This document shows positions 35,431-48,132 of a stretch of DNA of 64,000 nucleotides, piece after piece. The notes under the pieces are model-generated. The model did not search any database. It saw only the letters and a list, made by a program, of their open reading frames with translations, and was not told where the DNA came from. The position numbers were made by a program, and so were the translations under genes. Origin of the DNA: Castanea sativa (lineage: Eukaryota > Streptophyta > Magnoliopsida > Fagales > Fagaceae); contig NC_134013.1 of the NCBI RefSeq assembly GCF_040712315.1, positions 12,869,001-12,933,000 of the forward strand. The letters are read 5' to 3'. Every line of letters begins with the position of its first letter. The first letter of the stretch is position 1.

Positions 35431-36178
35431 TGTGGGGAGTAAAAAGACCCTGATGGAGATATGGGCCTTTGGGCCGTGCTAAGGAAGGCCAACCTGCTCT
35501 TGAGTTTAGAACTTGTTAGTATTACGGGTCGGCCCATACGCCGAGGATCCGAGGATCCAGCCTCGAGGGTGAATGTCTCTTCGGATGGACCCCGGAGAAC
35601 CCGGGACTTCATGATACACGTTAGGCAATGACATGGTCAAAACCAATGGATAAAAGGGGTAAACTCTTGAATGTCCTAAGCACCCGATGTTAGAGAAACA
35701 CCAAGGATAAAGGCGTCACCTCCACATTAAAGACCCCGCACCTACCACCCCGGCCGCATTAATGGGGAAGTGACACCTGAACAGTGGAAGGGAAATTTCT
35801 GGTTACTATTCAAAGGCACTGAGAAAAGAAATATCTAGGCTAAGGGGGAGTTAGGGCAACACGTGTACAGAGTATCAAAAAGAGGAGTATTTAAGGAGCA
35901 ATTTAGAACAGAAATGGGGACCCCTTCTTTTGTAACCTAAGAGAAAGAGAAAAAAGAGAGAGAAATAATATAAAAACAGTTCTCGGCTTACGTCCGAGCA
36001 GGTTGACTTACAGTATTCTTTGTTGTTTTCAAGTGTTTACAATCTTTGGCTTGTCATTTAATCCTCAAACACTTCTAACCGGGGTTTTAAGCCCACGCTC
36101 TACAAATCATATTGTTTAAGGCTCATTGGGCCTGAGCCCGTAACTATTCTTGGGGCCAGGTGCAATTGTGCGCTTACA
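35431..36178 (+). repeat. 3' LTR of the Tat gypsy element
   Basis: 748 bp, near-identical to 24053-24802, with scattered substitutions and small indels, the clearest being in the 'cgaggatccagcc' area and the last 50 bases. Followed by ATAAG. Confidence 0.97.
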
Positions 36179-36620
36179 ATAAGAATAACTATTCATCAAT
36201 AGTATTTAAATTATATATATAAGAATTATACTATGCATCTTAATGTGTATTTTTTAAGTATATCCATGCAAATGTAAAAAAATTACATAATGCTAAGTTT
36301 TGTTAATGAAATTTTCTGGTTAATAATATGAATTTAGACTTAACTAAACCTTTTAAGCATGAATAAATCTACCTAATAATATCCTTACAAGATTTTTTAA
36401 TGACTTAACAAAATATAAAAATGACTATTTATCAATAGTATTTAAATTATATATATCAAAATTATACTATGCATCTTAATGTGTATTTTTTAAGTATATC
36501 CATGCAATTGTAAAAAATATTATATAATGCTAAATTTTGTTAATGAAATTTTCTGGTTAATAATATGAATTTAGACTTAACTAAACCTTTTAAACATGAA
36601 TAAACTCATATATAATAAAT
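36179..36620 (+). repeat. Helitron tandem repeat of about 235 bp units, interrupted by gypsy
   Basis: The phrase 'ctacctaataatatccttac' occurs at 24002 (just before the gypsy) and again near 36369. 'tatttaaattatatatat' and 'ttctggttaataatatgaat' occur in both units of the 3' flank. The gypsy split one unit, whose halves are 23999-24052 and 36184-36368. The next unit runs to about 36605. Confidence 0.85.
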
Positions 36621-36696
36621 AAAACAAAACCAATAATATCACTTACATAATAAAATGCAATTTTTTTTTTCATTGTTTTATTGAATTATATCCATT

Positions 36697-36726
36697 CCCG
36701 TGCAGTAGCATGGGTTACATATTAGT
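36697..36726 (+). other. Helitron 3' hairpin and terminus
   Basis: A 7 bp stem with one G-T pair (CCCGTGC/GCATGGG), a 4-base loop, then 'ttacatattagt'. Typical Helitron ends read CTRR before a host T; here TTAG, a one-base change. Confidence 0.7.
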
Positions 36727-38099
36727 TTTATATGAAAATATTTTTATATAAAAAATAACAATCACCAAATAGTATCAAAACAATACCAATTTAAATAGTT
36801 ATTATTGAAAAATATTCTGCTCCACTAAAAGTCCGAAATACACACATACAAACATACTATAGAATGAGACTTTTTTTTTTTTGAATGGTAGATATAGATA
36901 GAATGAGACTTTTAAACTTTTAACAAATTCAATATTGAATTACACTATAAAATAAGATTTTTATCAAATCCAGTATTGGATTACATTTTTTTTTTTTTAA
37001 TAGCCTTTCTTACTCACAAAATATTAAGATATGAAAACTTGACTCCATACTTATAAATCCAATATTTAAATTCCATGTCTTTCGTACTTAAACATGCAAG
37101 ACAAATTTACAAATATTGGATTACATGCAAGACAAATTTACAAATTTCATACTTAAAAATTACATACAAAACATAAATTCTGCATGTTAAGAACCATAGT
37201 CCAACAATGAGATTTTCAAAATATTAACAATAACAATAAAGCCTTAATCCCAAATATCCTAAAGTCAAAACTATAAATTCCAACCGTTTAGATCATCCAC
37301 ATGTATTCTATCACTCCATTCTATTTTATCCGAAGATATACTCTATTACTTTCTTAATTGACAAGTCCTTTTTGCTACTTATAAGATTGGCAAGTCCTTT
37401 TTTTTTTTTTTTTTTTTGCTACTTGTAAATTTATAATGTTATTCTTGGTCTTCCTTTCTACCCTTTTTGTTTCCTCAACTTGAATCAACTCATTCTTTTT
37501 TATCAATGCATTAACGGCTCTCCTCTAAACATGAGGAAACCGGCTCAAGTGACTGCCCCTTGTCTTTTCATTAATAAAGGTCTCCCATCATTTTAAAGAA
37601 ATTTCCTTCATTTAAAATCCTACCTTTATAGTTGTATTTTCATTTTGGCGTATCCATCTAAAGAGTTAGAACAGGTGTAACAATCCTAACCACACCTTTC
37701 TGTTAGATCCATACTACAACATCCATATCACATACAACATATACATGCAACCCTCAAGTGTTAAAGCATTATGTTTCCTAATGAGAGGGAAGCATTAATT
37801 CAACAACAAAAACTCTCCAAACAACAATGAAAGAATGCCCTAATCAGCCAAAATGAAAAATTACAACTGTTCAAGCATCTCACCTAAGTCTATGACAAAA
37901 AGGGTTTGCCTCAAATGGCAGAAAATCTAAACTATTAGTCTACAACACTAAAATGTCAGTATGTCCTACAATTAAGTATTAGTACAGTACCCAAAATAGA
38001 ACTAACAAAAAGATTAAAATAAGATAAAAAACATAGATAGGAAAAGGCATCCATCACTTGAGAAATTTGTATTGTGCTCTTGGAAGCCCATTCAGTGCC
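36727..38099. other. Intergenic AT-rich DNA, 3' flank of the Alba gene
   Basis: No gene recognised. Poly(T) runs at about 36870, 36986 and 37398, and a short direct repeat 'ttggattacatgcaagacaa'-like near 37090-37145. The last few hundred bases probably hold the 3' UTR of the minus-strand Alba gene. Confidence 0.4.
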
Positions 38100-41000
38100 T
38101 CATGCAGCTGCCTGGATCGGCCCATTAGATCTAAAGCCACGACCCCTTCCACGATATCCCCCCCTCCCACGACCACGACCTACAATAGATCAATTCCATC
38201 ACATTAAACAAAGTGAAACAGATCATTAAATGAACAGACAGATAAAATTAATTACCAGTTTCATTTGCCATTCTACCAAAACCATCCATGCATGCAGGTC
38301 ATTGAAAATGGTCCAAAGTCTCATGGGTTCTAAATGATAAACCCATTGAACAAAGTGAACCAGACGCAACTCACTCTTCCTCTTACATTAGATTTGTTAA
38401 AACAGTCTCTGGCTGATAAATCATGCTTGCAGGAAAAATTGAGGAATTCTTAATGTTCAACAAAGAGAAAAGAAAATTCTATAGTTCATCATATAATCAT
38501 AGTTTGTAAACTCATCTGAACAGGATATCACACAATATTAATCAAATTACACAAAAGAGAAGGTAGGTGAATGCATCTAATATATTTCTCTTTCATCAAA
38601 TAACTTTTGGAAGTTCTCAGCATCAGTTTAAAGTTAAAGGTTGAAGTTTTAAAGGTCATTTTTCTTCATTAGACACCACAGATTCTCCACTTGATATCAA
38701 CTATTTATCATTCATCACCTAATCAATTCCCAACACATTTTAGAGATGCTTATCGAATTTATATCTTACAGGGAACATAATTTAGTTTAGGATACTTAGT
38801 GTTCAGGCCAGTGATTGTCAGAATAATGAACCAGTAAGGAAACAGATCGAAGCCACTCCCAACAATTTTATAAAGGACTATGCCCAGAACACCAGTGGTC
38901 CACCTACAGGCACCTATCTCAACTTACACCCAGAGTGTTAAATGAATAAGTGAAAAAAGGTACCGCGGCCTTGAGGAGGTGCATCCCGATTGTATCCTCC
39001 ATCTTGCTGAATATCAACCTGAGGTCCATTGTACCCTCCCCTTCCACGACCACGGAAACTTCGTCCTCTCCCACGACCCCCCCTACCTCTAGGATTTCCC
39101 CTACTGCGGTCCCAGCCTCCATCCTCATAATCAGCTGTCATAAACCCATTCCCTGGAATAAAATAAAATGAAATGATATGTAACAGCCATATCAGGAAAA
39201 AAAAAATATCATTGTCCTGCTACAAATACTTGATGTTTCAGTGTACTGATATTAGTACTACTAACGCATATCTAGCAATTAGAATATAGTAAATAAAGTG
39301 TGATTTAGTTATAATTTGGAGATATCAATATCTGATATTCTACAATCCATTTAAATGGAACTATTTGAAAGTTGAAACAATTCTCTCCTGAACCTAAACA
39401 AAATTAGTCTCTCACCAATTCCCCAGGAGTAGCAAAAAGGTAAAGTTATTTCATAAGTGAATCATGCAAATAGATCATATATAGAACAAACCTCTAGCCC
39501 TTGGCCTCCCTCTGCCACCACGGCCCCGACCTCGACCATTGGGTGAGCCCTCTGCGACACATAACCAAATTGAACTCAAATACAATAATTTTAGAAAAAT
39601 AAATAGATTGATCATGAAGTGAAACTACCTCCTTCATAATCAAACTCGGCGGACGCCTTCACCTGGTCAGCAGGTAATGGAGGCTGGTACCTGATGTGAG
39701 CAAAAATTTCATAAGCAATGATAAATCGCTGCAATTTCCTAAATGACAAAGCATTTTTTACAAATTCCTTGGGTGTAAGGGGAAAATGACTACGAAAGAC
39801 TGTTCTAGGTATAAGCTCAACTTCCTCCTTTAACAGTGTTTCTTTCAAATACTCAGTCAAAGCACTCCAACTAAGGACAACACAGATTTGCTGTCCTATG
39901 TCTAATGATAAAACTCAATAATATCTTTATACTTTTCCTTTCCTCTTTGATTGAGATAAAAAACCTACAACTAACAAGTGCATATGACTATCAAGCTTAT
40001 AGAGTTTAAACCTTAAATCAATCATATAATAAACTATAAAAACATTGAGGTTAGAACTGAATTGATTTGATCAAACAAATTTCAAAAACTAGACAATGAG
40101 TTCAAGCTCATACGGCACCTCTTCCCATGGTCCCACCCTGAAAGTAAGGGATCAGAATCCACTGCATTAACTTTGAAATAGAGAGACCATTTTATGGTGA
40201 ATATTTGGTATTCCAATTATCAAAAAGTGTAATAATGGAACAGAGGGTGAGGTCATGGGTTCAAGGCCCACTGGGCGGGTTTGTAGCTTAGAAATAAAAA
40301 TAAATAAATAAAAAAATCTGGGGCAACATCATTTAAAATCATTTATCTTTCATCGTCAGGTGAAATGAGATTTTAAATGATGTGGAACAATGTACACCTT
40401 TAGATTTACAAAAAAGCATATCCTCATCATTAAATGAAGACGATCCTTTTCCAAAAATGATTAAGGAAGAAGGTGTGATTGTGGGTTCAACCTATTAGCT
40501 GCATGCATCAATATAACTTACTTATAAAAAAATATAAGAAAATACAACTAGCCCGCACATGAGAGGAAAGGAAAATAGAAATTTCACTTACAAGTCAATG
40601 TCAAATTTCACTTACAACTAAACATAAGAGGGGTTTTAAAAAACCAACCTGATCATGACCAGTAAAAATAGAAATTTAAAAAGAGAGGAATCTTTTCAAC
40701 AAGATAAGGTGTCAAATCAGTACTGTAAAGAAAACAGATGCAACCTGAAACCTTAGTGGAAGTCACCACACAGTTTGTAATCTATCCATCTGCATCCTAA
40801 AATGTGCATCATTTTTACTTATAATAAGTTAAACTAGGTTTTAGTATTATAAAACTGGTATAATGATCAAGAGACTATATCTTCTTTGACAATTTTTTAT
40901 TAAAAGCAACAACGCTTGCCCAAAACATAACAGAATACATGCTCATATATACAATAAAAATTTAGAAAGATTCGCCTTCATTGAGAAATTGGATAACCCA

Positions 41001-42540
41001 GCCTTTATTCAAAATCAAGTACCTACTCACATTCTGACCTGTGTGAATTATAAGTGCCTAAGGCCAATCACAACCACACCGTGGTACAAGATAAGTGAAA
41101 CGTCTAATACCATTCTACGTACTGATGCAATCCACATGTAACCATCAAAACATATGATCATCTAGCACTAAAAATGCCACAAACTTATCATAGAAAACAC
41201 TTCATGAATTTCTTGAACATCCTTAATAGCTATATGATTTTTTGGAACACTTCTAATTTATATCTTTCAAGTATATCCATATAATTTCATCAAATTATAT
41301 TGTCACAAAAAACTAACAACTCCAGCTACTTTACATCAGTAATAGGAGACATTGAGTAACAAGTGAAAACTCACCCAACAGCAGACTTATTCAGCTCGTT
41401 CTTTGAAAGGGTTATTGTTATCATCGATACATGCCTTGTTGTTTCCAATCTGTGACAAAAATGAAAGAATAAAGTCGTTGTAATGTTTATAATCATAAAT
41501 AACCATCATGAAATTTGGATATAAATCAAGCTCCTCTTACGGAAGCAGGCCTTCCTCTAGAGGCTCCCATGTATCAGTTATGTCCGTGGATCCAATTGAA
41601 GTGATCTGATGAAGACCAACAATTCTTCTCTGCATAAAAATAAAAAATATCCAATTGTAAAAAAACCCTTTGAGGGAATCAAAAATGTCAAATTTCTCAG
41701 TCCAGTGATAAGCAAAGGGTAAACAGAACCTTGATAAGCTCCACAATTGTCACAGTCTTGTTGATTGCTCTTCCCATTGCCTTGAATACAATTTCATTCG
41801 ACCCTTTTTCATCCTACAAAATGAAAAAAAAAAAAGGGCGAATAGAAGATATCAGATAAGATAAATAAATTCAGAGCAGAAAATAAAATTACACTCCAAC
41901 TTCATCAAAAAGATTGCCTAATATAAAATTCACCTATGCTAATTCCTGAAAACTTTGTTCTAATCCAATCCAAAACTAGGGATTCTTAGCAAATCAAACA
42001 TTCCCCCAAAAATAATAAGGTGACCTATTGCAGGACCATTGAATATATAAACACACAAAAAAATTTAAAAAAAAAAAAAACACATAAATACATACAAATA
42101 TACCTTAAGGACACATATGTATTGCATTTCAATTTTCTAGAATATGATTTTCTCTCTTTTTCTGTTTTAATAACCTCACATCAATTATAGAAAAATAATT
42201 ATCAGCAATTTTCCCAAATTTTTGGGACCACAAAACACAAGCACATCACCAAAACCCTAACCAAACCCTTTTACAAGCTATCCAAAGTCCAAAAAAAAAA
42301 AAAAATTCCAAACAACAAAACAGTCTACAAAGCTCTAATAAATTATAGCATAACCAAACGAAACAAAAATCAACACTACCATGCAAAAAAAAAAAAAACA
42401 GAGAGAGAGAGAAATACGTGAAGGAGGCTCATGGCATAGGTGATATAGTTGCGCATCCTTCCCTGACTGGTAATCCGAATCTCATTCTCATCAATCGGAG
42501 TATCTGCTTTCGGCTTCTCCACCCTCTGGTATCGATCCAT
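38100..42540 (-). CDS. ALBA: Alba-domain DNA/RNA-binding protein with RGG-rich tail
   Basis: A member of the long plant Alba group, which binds RNA and RNA:DNA hybrids (R-loops) and acts in nucleus and cytoplasmic RNP granules. Eight minus-strand exons: 42540-42418, 41813-41730, 41629-41541, 41449-41375, 39690-39629, 39551-39492, 39152-38964 and 38179-38100. All have GT/AG borders, and they total 762 nt, 253 aa. The start is MDRYQRVEKP, as in other plant members. The Alba fold (about residues 20-120) includes NEIRITSQGRMRNYITYAM, FKAMGRAINKTVTIVELIKR and ITSIGSTDITDTWEPLEEGL. The C-terminal half is RGG/GRG repeat (RGRGGRGRPRARG, RGRGRSFRGRGRGGYNGP). The largest intron (39691-41374) carries SINE-like sequence. 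Exons are intact. Which Arabidopsis paralogue it matches best (ALBA4-6 type) cannot be settled by eye. Confidence 0.96.
40225..40315 (+). repeat. SINE-like sequence in the Alba intron
   Basis: 'gaggtcatgggttcaaggccc' (40250-40270) fits a degenerate pol III B box, followed by an A-rich 'aaaataaataaataaaa' tail at about 40296-40316. A second 'gtgattgtgggttcaacct' with an A-rich end occurs at about 40477-40535. Probably related to the SINE at 8896; 5' parts are unclear. Confidence 0.45.
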
Positions 42541-42790
42541 CTTCTCCACCATCAAAAAAAAAAAAAAATCACATCAAAACCATGCATCAAGCAAAAAAAA
42601 TATACAAACATACATACATAAAAACATCACAACAGAAAACTCACCAGAAATTTTTTTTTTCAAAAACGAAAATAGAAAAAGAGGAGTGGTTTTGGTTTTG
42701 GGAGAGAGGAGAAAAAACTAGGGGTAAGGGGGGCTAGGGTTTTGGATAAGAGTTAGAATGGATCTGGGGAACTATTTAGTCTTACCGTTT
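42541..42790 (-). promoter_or_regulatory. Alba gene 5' UTR and proximal promoter
   Basis: On the minus strand upstream of the start codon lie A-rich and CT-rich tracts ('ttcttttctcctctctcccaaaacc' type, about 42690-42720) typical of plant leaders. No certain TATA box. Confidence 0.4.
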
Positions 42791-44825
42791 GTTTGTTCGC
42801 AAGGATAAAGTTTTGCTCCACAGAAATGAAAAAAGAAAGAGAGAGCCCTCTTCTACGGCTTCGTTTCTTCTTTTACGCCCTAATTCCCTCTGTTCCCATC
42901 TCTCCCATATATATATATATATATCTCACGATATTCCAAAACTGCCCTAACAAACTCTTTTTCTGGTCCAACTTGTAATTTTTTTCTCCCTTCTTCTCCA
43001 AGTTTTAGCGGTCCAACTAAATATTTCTATTTTATGTTTTTTTATATTTCAAAGTTATCCTATCCAGATTTTAGCTGTGGGCACCGATCTCCTTGTCCAC
43101 GAAGGTCCAAGTCCAACAAATAAACGCGAGTTTAAACTTTAAATTAGGAGAAATGCTTGTGGTAAGTTCTGAGTGGTGGTAAAAGTGACGGTTTTATAAT
43201 TTTACTATTTACGACTTGTTATGTGAGCAAGTTGTGACAAAATTTATCGTCCTAATATTACTCTTAAATTAGTTTAACTAAAAAAATTGTCTAATAATAG
43301 ATCTAGATAATTAGTATTTAAGTTTAATGACAAGAGTAATTACAAAAGTTAAAAGTTTTATTGTATCTAGTTTGATAATAATAGTTATCTTATCCCGACA
43401 CTGAACTATTGATGATGTAGATTTCAGTTAGTTCAATTGACTTTTGTTGTTCAATGAGGAATTTAGTCTAATGATAAAAGTAATCATAGGAGATTAAATG
43501 TTATTATATGTGTTAAAAAAATGAAATAATGGATTTATAAAGTTATTGACTCAGATTGTGTTTTTATCATATTTCTAATTAATTGATTCTAAAAATTACA
43601 AAATTTGCTAATTAATTGTTAAAATAGTTAATTTATTCTAGATGAACCAATTTTAGGTTTTTCCTAATATCAAGAGTTGGAAAATAAAGTTAGAAGATAA
43701 TGTAATTTGATTTTAAGTTTTTAACGTACTCTTTTTTCTTTTTTTTTTAAGAAAGAAAATGAATATCATTAATCAGAAAAGTTAGCCGCAATTGACTAAT
43801 AAGATAGCATCTACAGGTAGAGAGGGGATGTTTTACTATTTTTACTCCCTATTTTTAACCCATTATGCCAGAAGCCCTAGCCCACAAATTGCAAGCTGTA
43901 TTTTGCTGTTAATGGGTACGGGCCTGAGAACTGTTTGGGACATTTCCAACACCTCAAATAGTTAAACAAATCCCAAATGGTTTTTCCCCCTCAACTCTAA
44001 ACAGAAAGACTAGGAAATTAGGATTCAGGATTTTCCTTGGAGAAAAATTTCTCAAATTCACAGGCAACAATCAAATGATTATCCAGCATACTTTTACTCA
44101 TGATTTTTTTTTTTTATTAGAGTTTTTATGTGACATGTTTAAATCTCCAGATTTAATAATAGTCTATAAATTAATCTTGTAATTTCTTAAACTTGTTATG
44201 TGGAGGCATTATTGCCATTAAATGAAGTTGTAATTGACTTGAACATCAAGTACCAAAACACTGATGTCAAAGCACCAGATTCTGTTAGCACATTATGAAG
44301 TTATGAAGAGAAAGCTTTGGCTGTTACAACTTACAAACTCCGGATTGGAACAATGCAAAAGTTTTTTTTTTTTTTACTCGCCTAGTTCTATTCTATTTTA
44401 TCTATCTATCTAAATGTACTGACAGATTCATCTTTCCCCAACGTCATTAGACCCAACTTCGTAGAGAAGAGTGGAAGTAGTGAGATCTTTTGGAGGAGAT
44501 GTGAGGGATGAACTTATTTTTATTGGTTTATTTTGTTTGAAAATTAAATTCAGTAAAATATGAATTTACCTTAAATGAAGAGTAAGGTTTTAAAAAACTA
44601 TACACTGCAGTGAATATAAGCTTGATTTTAAGCTAAAACAAACGGGCCCTAACGCATGAAATGGGTGTTGAATAAGAGCTTTGTTTGTTGAATTTAATCA
44701 CTACTCACTAGTTCACTATCAACCCTATCTATAAATGCCTTTTGTAAGGGCACATTTTCGCTCATGCTTATTTAGAATGAGTTTGGTTCAACTTTTTGTT
44801 TTTTGAGCTTTTTGAAAAAGTGGTG
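42791..44825. other. Intergenic DNA upstream of the Alba gene
   Basis: AT-rich with an (AT)n run at about 42908-42926 and poly(T) runs near 43738, 44108 and 44363. Nothing gene-like was recognised. The right edge is the copia insertion site at 44826. Confidence 0.4.
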
Positions 44826-45275
44826 TGTTGAAGTGGGCCCGTGTGTGTGGCTTGAATTGCCACAAGCCCAAGTCAATCACAAGTAAACCGAATTCAACTA
44901 GGAATATAAATCCTAGTACAACCGACCTATGACAAATATATAAATACATATATTAGGTTTGTGTTGTACTGTAAGAGAGAGAATTAGAGTAATTCCTAAA
45001 AAAATCTAGTAGAAGCCGCATAAGAAGAAGAATAGTGTTTTCTTGTCTTGTGGGTGAGAGAGAGTTAAGGTATATTGCGATTTGGGTTTCTAAAGAGTGT
45101 TATTGTGCACTATTGTATCTCCCTATTTTTTATAGTGAAATTTCTTCGTCGTCACCGTGGAGGTAGGCAGTTTGCCGAACCACGTAAATTCTTGTATTCT
45201 TTGTGTGTGCTTATTATTTAATTTCTGCTTATTTACTGTTATTGATTTGAGTCTTGAGGTGCTATCTGCACAACA
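44826..45275 (+). repeat. 5' LTR of the copia element
   Basis: 450 bp, TG...CA, nearly identical to 54644-55092. 'tatataaatacatatatt' at about 44935 is a TATA-like promoter. Confidence 0.96.
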
Positions 45276-45324
45276 AGTGATATCAGAGCTAGGTTAGGAT
45301 TCAATCCTTTTGAATACAGTAAAG

Positions 45325-48125
45325 ATGTCAAGCACAAAGTATGATGTAGAGAAGTTTTGTGGTAAGGGAAATTTTTCTCTTTAGCAAAGGCAGATGAAGG
45401 ATCTCCTAATTCAATAAGGAGTTCATAAGGCCTTGCTTGGGAAGGAAAAGAAACTGGAAACGATGAAGGATGTAGAATGGATAGAAATGGATGAGAAAGC
45501 AACTAGCGCTATTCGTCTCAACCTAGGTGATGAGGTCATTCACGACATCCTAGAAGCAAAGACCGCAAAGGAAGTTTGGGAAAAACTAGAAGGTCTTTAT
45601 ATGAAAAAGAATCTAACGAACAAGTTGTACGTGAAGAAGCAACTGTATAGTTTGCATATGAAGGAAGGTTATGATCAGTTGGAGCATCTCAACACATTTA
45701 ATACGTTGAACACCCAATTGTCAAGTTTTGGGTGAATTATGAGATGAAGATTGTGAGGGTTCTTTTTTGGACAGTATCCAGGCCCAAGTAAAACAAGGAT
45801 CCTGGGCCCTATACTTGTTGTTTGGTGGACTAGGCTTGGTTCACCACAGCTAAATGGGGGCTGATTACGAACCAAGTTGTGCGCAAGTCACATAAATCTC
45901 CTCTTAACAAAAATGCGATTCCTCCTAAGTAATAAAATACCATTATAAGTGTTTTAGTGGCATAAAATGACCCTTTACTCTTACAAAATAAGTAAAATAA
46001 GTATTCATAATATTCACAATGAGAAGAAGATTGAAATAGAGTATTTGAGACTTATCTTTTATTGTATAAACATTTAAAAGAGTTCCTTCACTTGGTACCC
46101 CGAGCGTACTATCGTGGTACCCCGGGCATACTGTCACGGTACCTCGGACGTGATGTCGTGGTTCCCAGGGGTATTAGGCCTATAAGAACCCTGAATATTA
46201 ATTCTCTAAACTATACGATCTTTCTCCATGTTTATTATGCAATACGATCTTTCTCCATGCCTTTTATTGTGTGAACACTTAAAAGAGTTTCTTTACTCGG
46301 TACCCCGGACGTACTGTCATGGTACCCCGGACGTATTGGTCGTGGTATCCATGACGTATAAAGCCTGTAATCCCAGAATACTAATTCTCTAATCTATATG
46401 ATTTTTCTCCATGCTTATTATGCAATGGAGTTTTTTTGCTCTTTTCCTTTACTTCTATAGGTCCTACATAAAAATGCACTACACAATACACTTCTTCAAA
46501 TAATTGTTAGTTTTCTTAGATGAGGATATACATTTTAATACATATACATATATGTAAATGAATAAATTTCAGGAGAATGATTCAGCCACGAGGATCCCGA
46601 CCCCAATTCTCACAGACTTAGTGTTTTTGCACAAGACTTGTGGGATTTGGAACTCAAGTCCAAGTGGCTATGCTTAGGCATTGTCTTTCAAGATAGTTAG
46701 GTGAGGAGGATTTTTGTGAGAGAGAGTGATATCTGATGTGTGCATGTTTTGGCATATGTTTCTTTGGAGACTAAGTGATATTTTGAATGATCTCAAGGAA
46801 ATGGGCAAATTCCTCCACCTTGGCTCTCTTATTTTGTTTATTTCTTTCTCTTCCTTGCTGGGCTTTTAAATCTCTAAGAATATGTGTTTTGAACCTTTGA
46901 ACTTTTCCCCTGAATACCCATTTTTCTCCCATCCTAATCCCCCCTTTTCTGCTATGCCTTGTGTCCCTTTTATAGCAGACCTGGTCTGATACCCCAAAAG
47001 AGGACGTCCCAGGTCTGCTGGGTAAAACTATGTCCTCTGTGACCTAAAAAGGTGCATTGGGCAAAAGTTTAGCTTATTTAGGCAATTATAACTCAAAAGG
47101 GGCATTTGGCTTTAGCTATAAATGAAAGATTCTTTCTTGGAAAGTTAAATGAAATGGGTGGGTTGCTCGGTGTACTGTGACAGCTTTGTTGAAAATGACA
47201 ATTGAGAGGAAATTGTGGGGAGGTGTCATGCACATGGGGCAACTGAGTTTTTCCATTGGTTCATACATTCCAAGCAAATATATGAACTAAGAGAAAGTTT
47301 CAGGATTCTCCTTTCACCATAAATCACTCCCCTACCGACCAAACCATTCCTCCCTTATTATCCACTCAGAATCCCACGAGCTTGGACCATGGGTTACAAA
47401 GATAATACCTAGTTTTTTGCTGGATTTTTAATGGCTTGTTCTTTGTTGGAAATCTGAACATACATAGAGCCTTGATATTGATTCTTCTTGCTGCATATCC
47501 TCTGGCCTGACCGAGTCCTTGCTACATGTCCTCTGGTCTGCCCGAGATCCTTGCCCGAGATCCTTGTCCTAGATCCTCTTCTTTTTTTCTTTTTTATTAT
47601 TATTATTTCTTTCTTTTTCTTCTTTTTGGGATTTTGGGCTTTCATGGTCCTTCTTAACTTCATGAATTGGGCCTTCTTTCATTAAGGCCCATGGTCTTTT
47701 CTTACTTTTCATGGAATGAGATTTTCTTGTGAAATTTTGGCCCTTAACAAAGATAAAGTGTTACTCTTATTAGCATCACTTCTTACTTCTTTTGATCGTC
47801 TAGTAACTACGTTGATGTACGGGAAAGAGACTATAACACTCGAGGAGGTGACTAGTGCTCTCTTGTCACACATAAAGATGAAGCAAGATGGTGATGGTTC
47901 TTAGGCTAACGGACTTATTGTAAAGTCTGAGTTAAGCAATAGGGGTAGAAGTAAGTCAAAAGGATGGAACTCCAACGGGAACAAATCACAATCTAAATCA
48001 CGTGCAAAGAAAGATGTATAGTGCTTTTATTGACACAAGAAAGGGCACTATAAGAATCAATGTAAAGAGTTGAAAGAGCATTTAGAGGAGAAGAAGAATG
48101 GAAATAAGCCCCTAGAATCAGCTAG
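45325..48125 (+). pseudogene. Copia gag, interrupted by a 2 kb insertion
   Basis: Starts MSSTKYDVEKF at 45325. It has stops at 45382 and 45415, then KTAKEVWEKLEGLYMKKNLT and LYVKKQLYSLHMKEG (about 45560-45670). The coding sequence stops at the insertion (45752) and resumes at 47750 with KVLLLLASLLTSFDRLVTTL. The nucleocapsid zinc knuckle reads C-F-Y-stop-H-K-K-G-H-Y-K-N-Q-C (about 48021-48063), where one zinc-binding Cys codon has become a stop. A further deletion-type frameshift lies just before the insertion. Confidence 0.9.
45752..47749. mobile_element. Solo-LTR-like insertion in copia gag (2.0 kb)
   Basis: Begins TGTGAGGGTTC and ends CCTTAACA, flanked by perfect 5 bp repeats AAGAT (45747-45751 and 47750-47754). 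It holds no retroviral domain. Inside is a two-copy tandem repeat of about 190-200 bp (about 46060-46250 and 46255-46440), each with 'ttggtacccc.g.cgtactgtc' type words. TG...CA ends plus a 5 bp duplication fit a solo LTR; a TRIM/LARD-type element is an alternative. Orientation not determined. Confidence 0.8.
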
Positions 48126-48132
48126 TGTAGCT

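Larger units (their letters stand above)
24053..36178 (+). mobile_element. Ty3-gypsy LTR retrotransposon, Tat lineage, 12.1 kb
   Basis: The element runs TG...CA with LTRs at 24053-24802 and 35431-36178. A perfect 5 bp target duplication ATAAG flanks it (24048-24052 and 36179-36183). The order is LTR, primer-binding site, gag, protease, RT, RNase H, second (archaeal-type) RNase H, integrase, tandem array, antisense gene, polypurine tract, LTR. The second RNase H between RNH and integrase, the TGGCGCCGTCTGTGGG primer site and the long 3' non-pol region are Tat-lineage traits. Every coding region has stops or frameshifts. The two LTRs are nearly identical over most of their length, so insertion was fairly recent. 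It lies inside the Helitron's tandem repeat. Confidence 0.96.
21258..36726 (+). mobile_element. Probable non-autonomous Helitron, split by a gypsy element
   Basis: The 3' end has the Helitron signature: a hairpin CCCGTGC-AGTA-GCATGGG (36697-36714) followed within 12 bases by TTAGT (36722-36726), one base off the canonical CTAGT. The 5' region after the TA microsatellite, 'gaagcagagagaaactcaa' then 'ttttgtgccatgtgtc' (21327-21390), resembles 5' ends of plant Helitrons. No Rep/helicase gene is present. Without the 12.1 kb gypsy insertion the element would be about 3.3 kb. The 5' boundary is uncertain: a TC start cannot be fixed because it runs into the TA repeat. A second 5'-end-like stretch at about 22580-22650 suggests nested or recombined copies. 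Confidence 0.6.
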
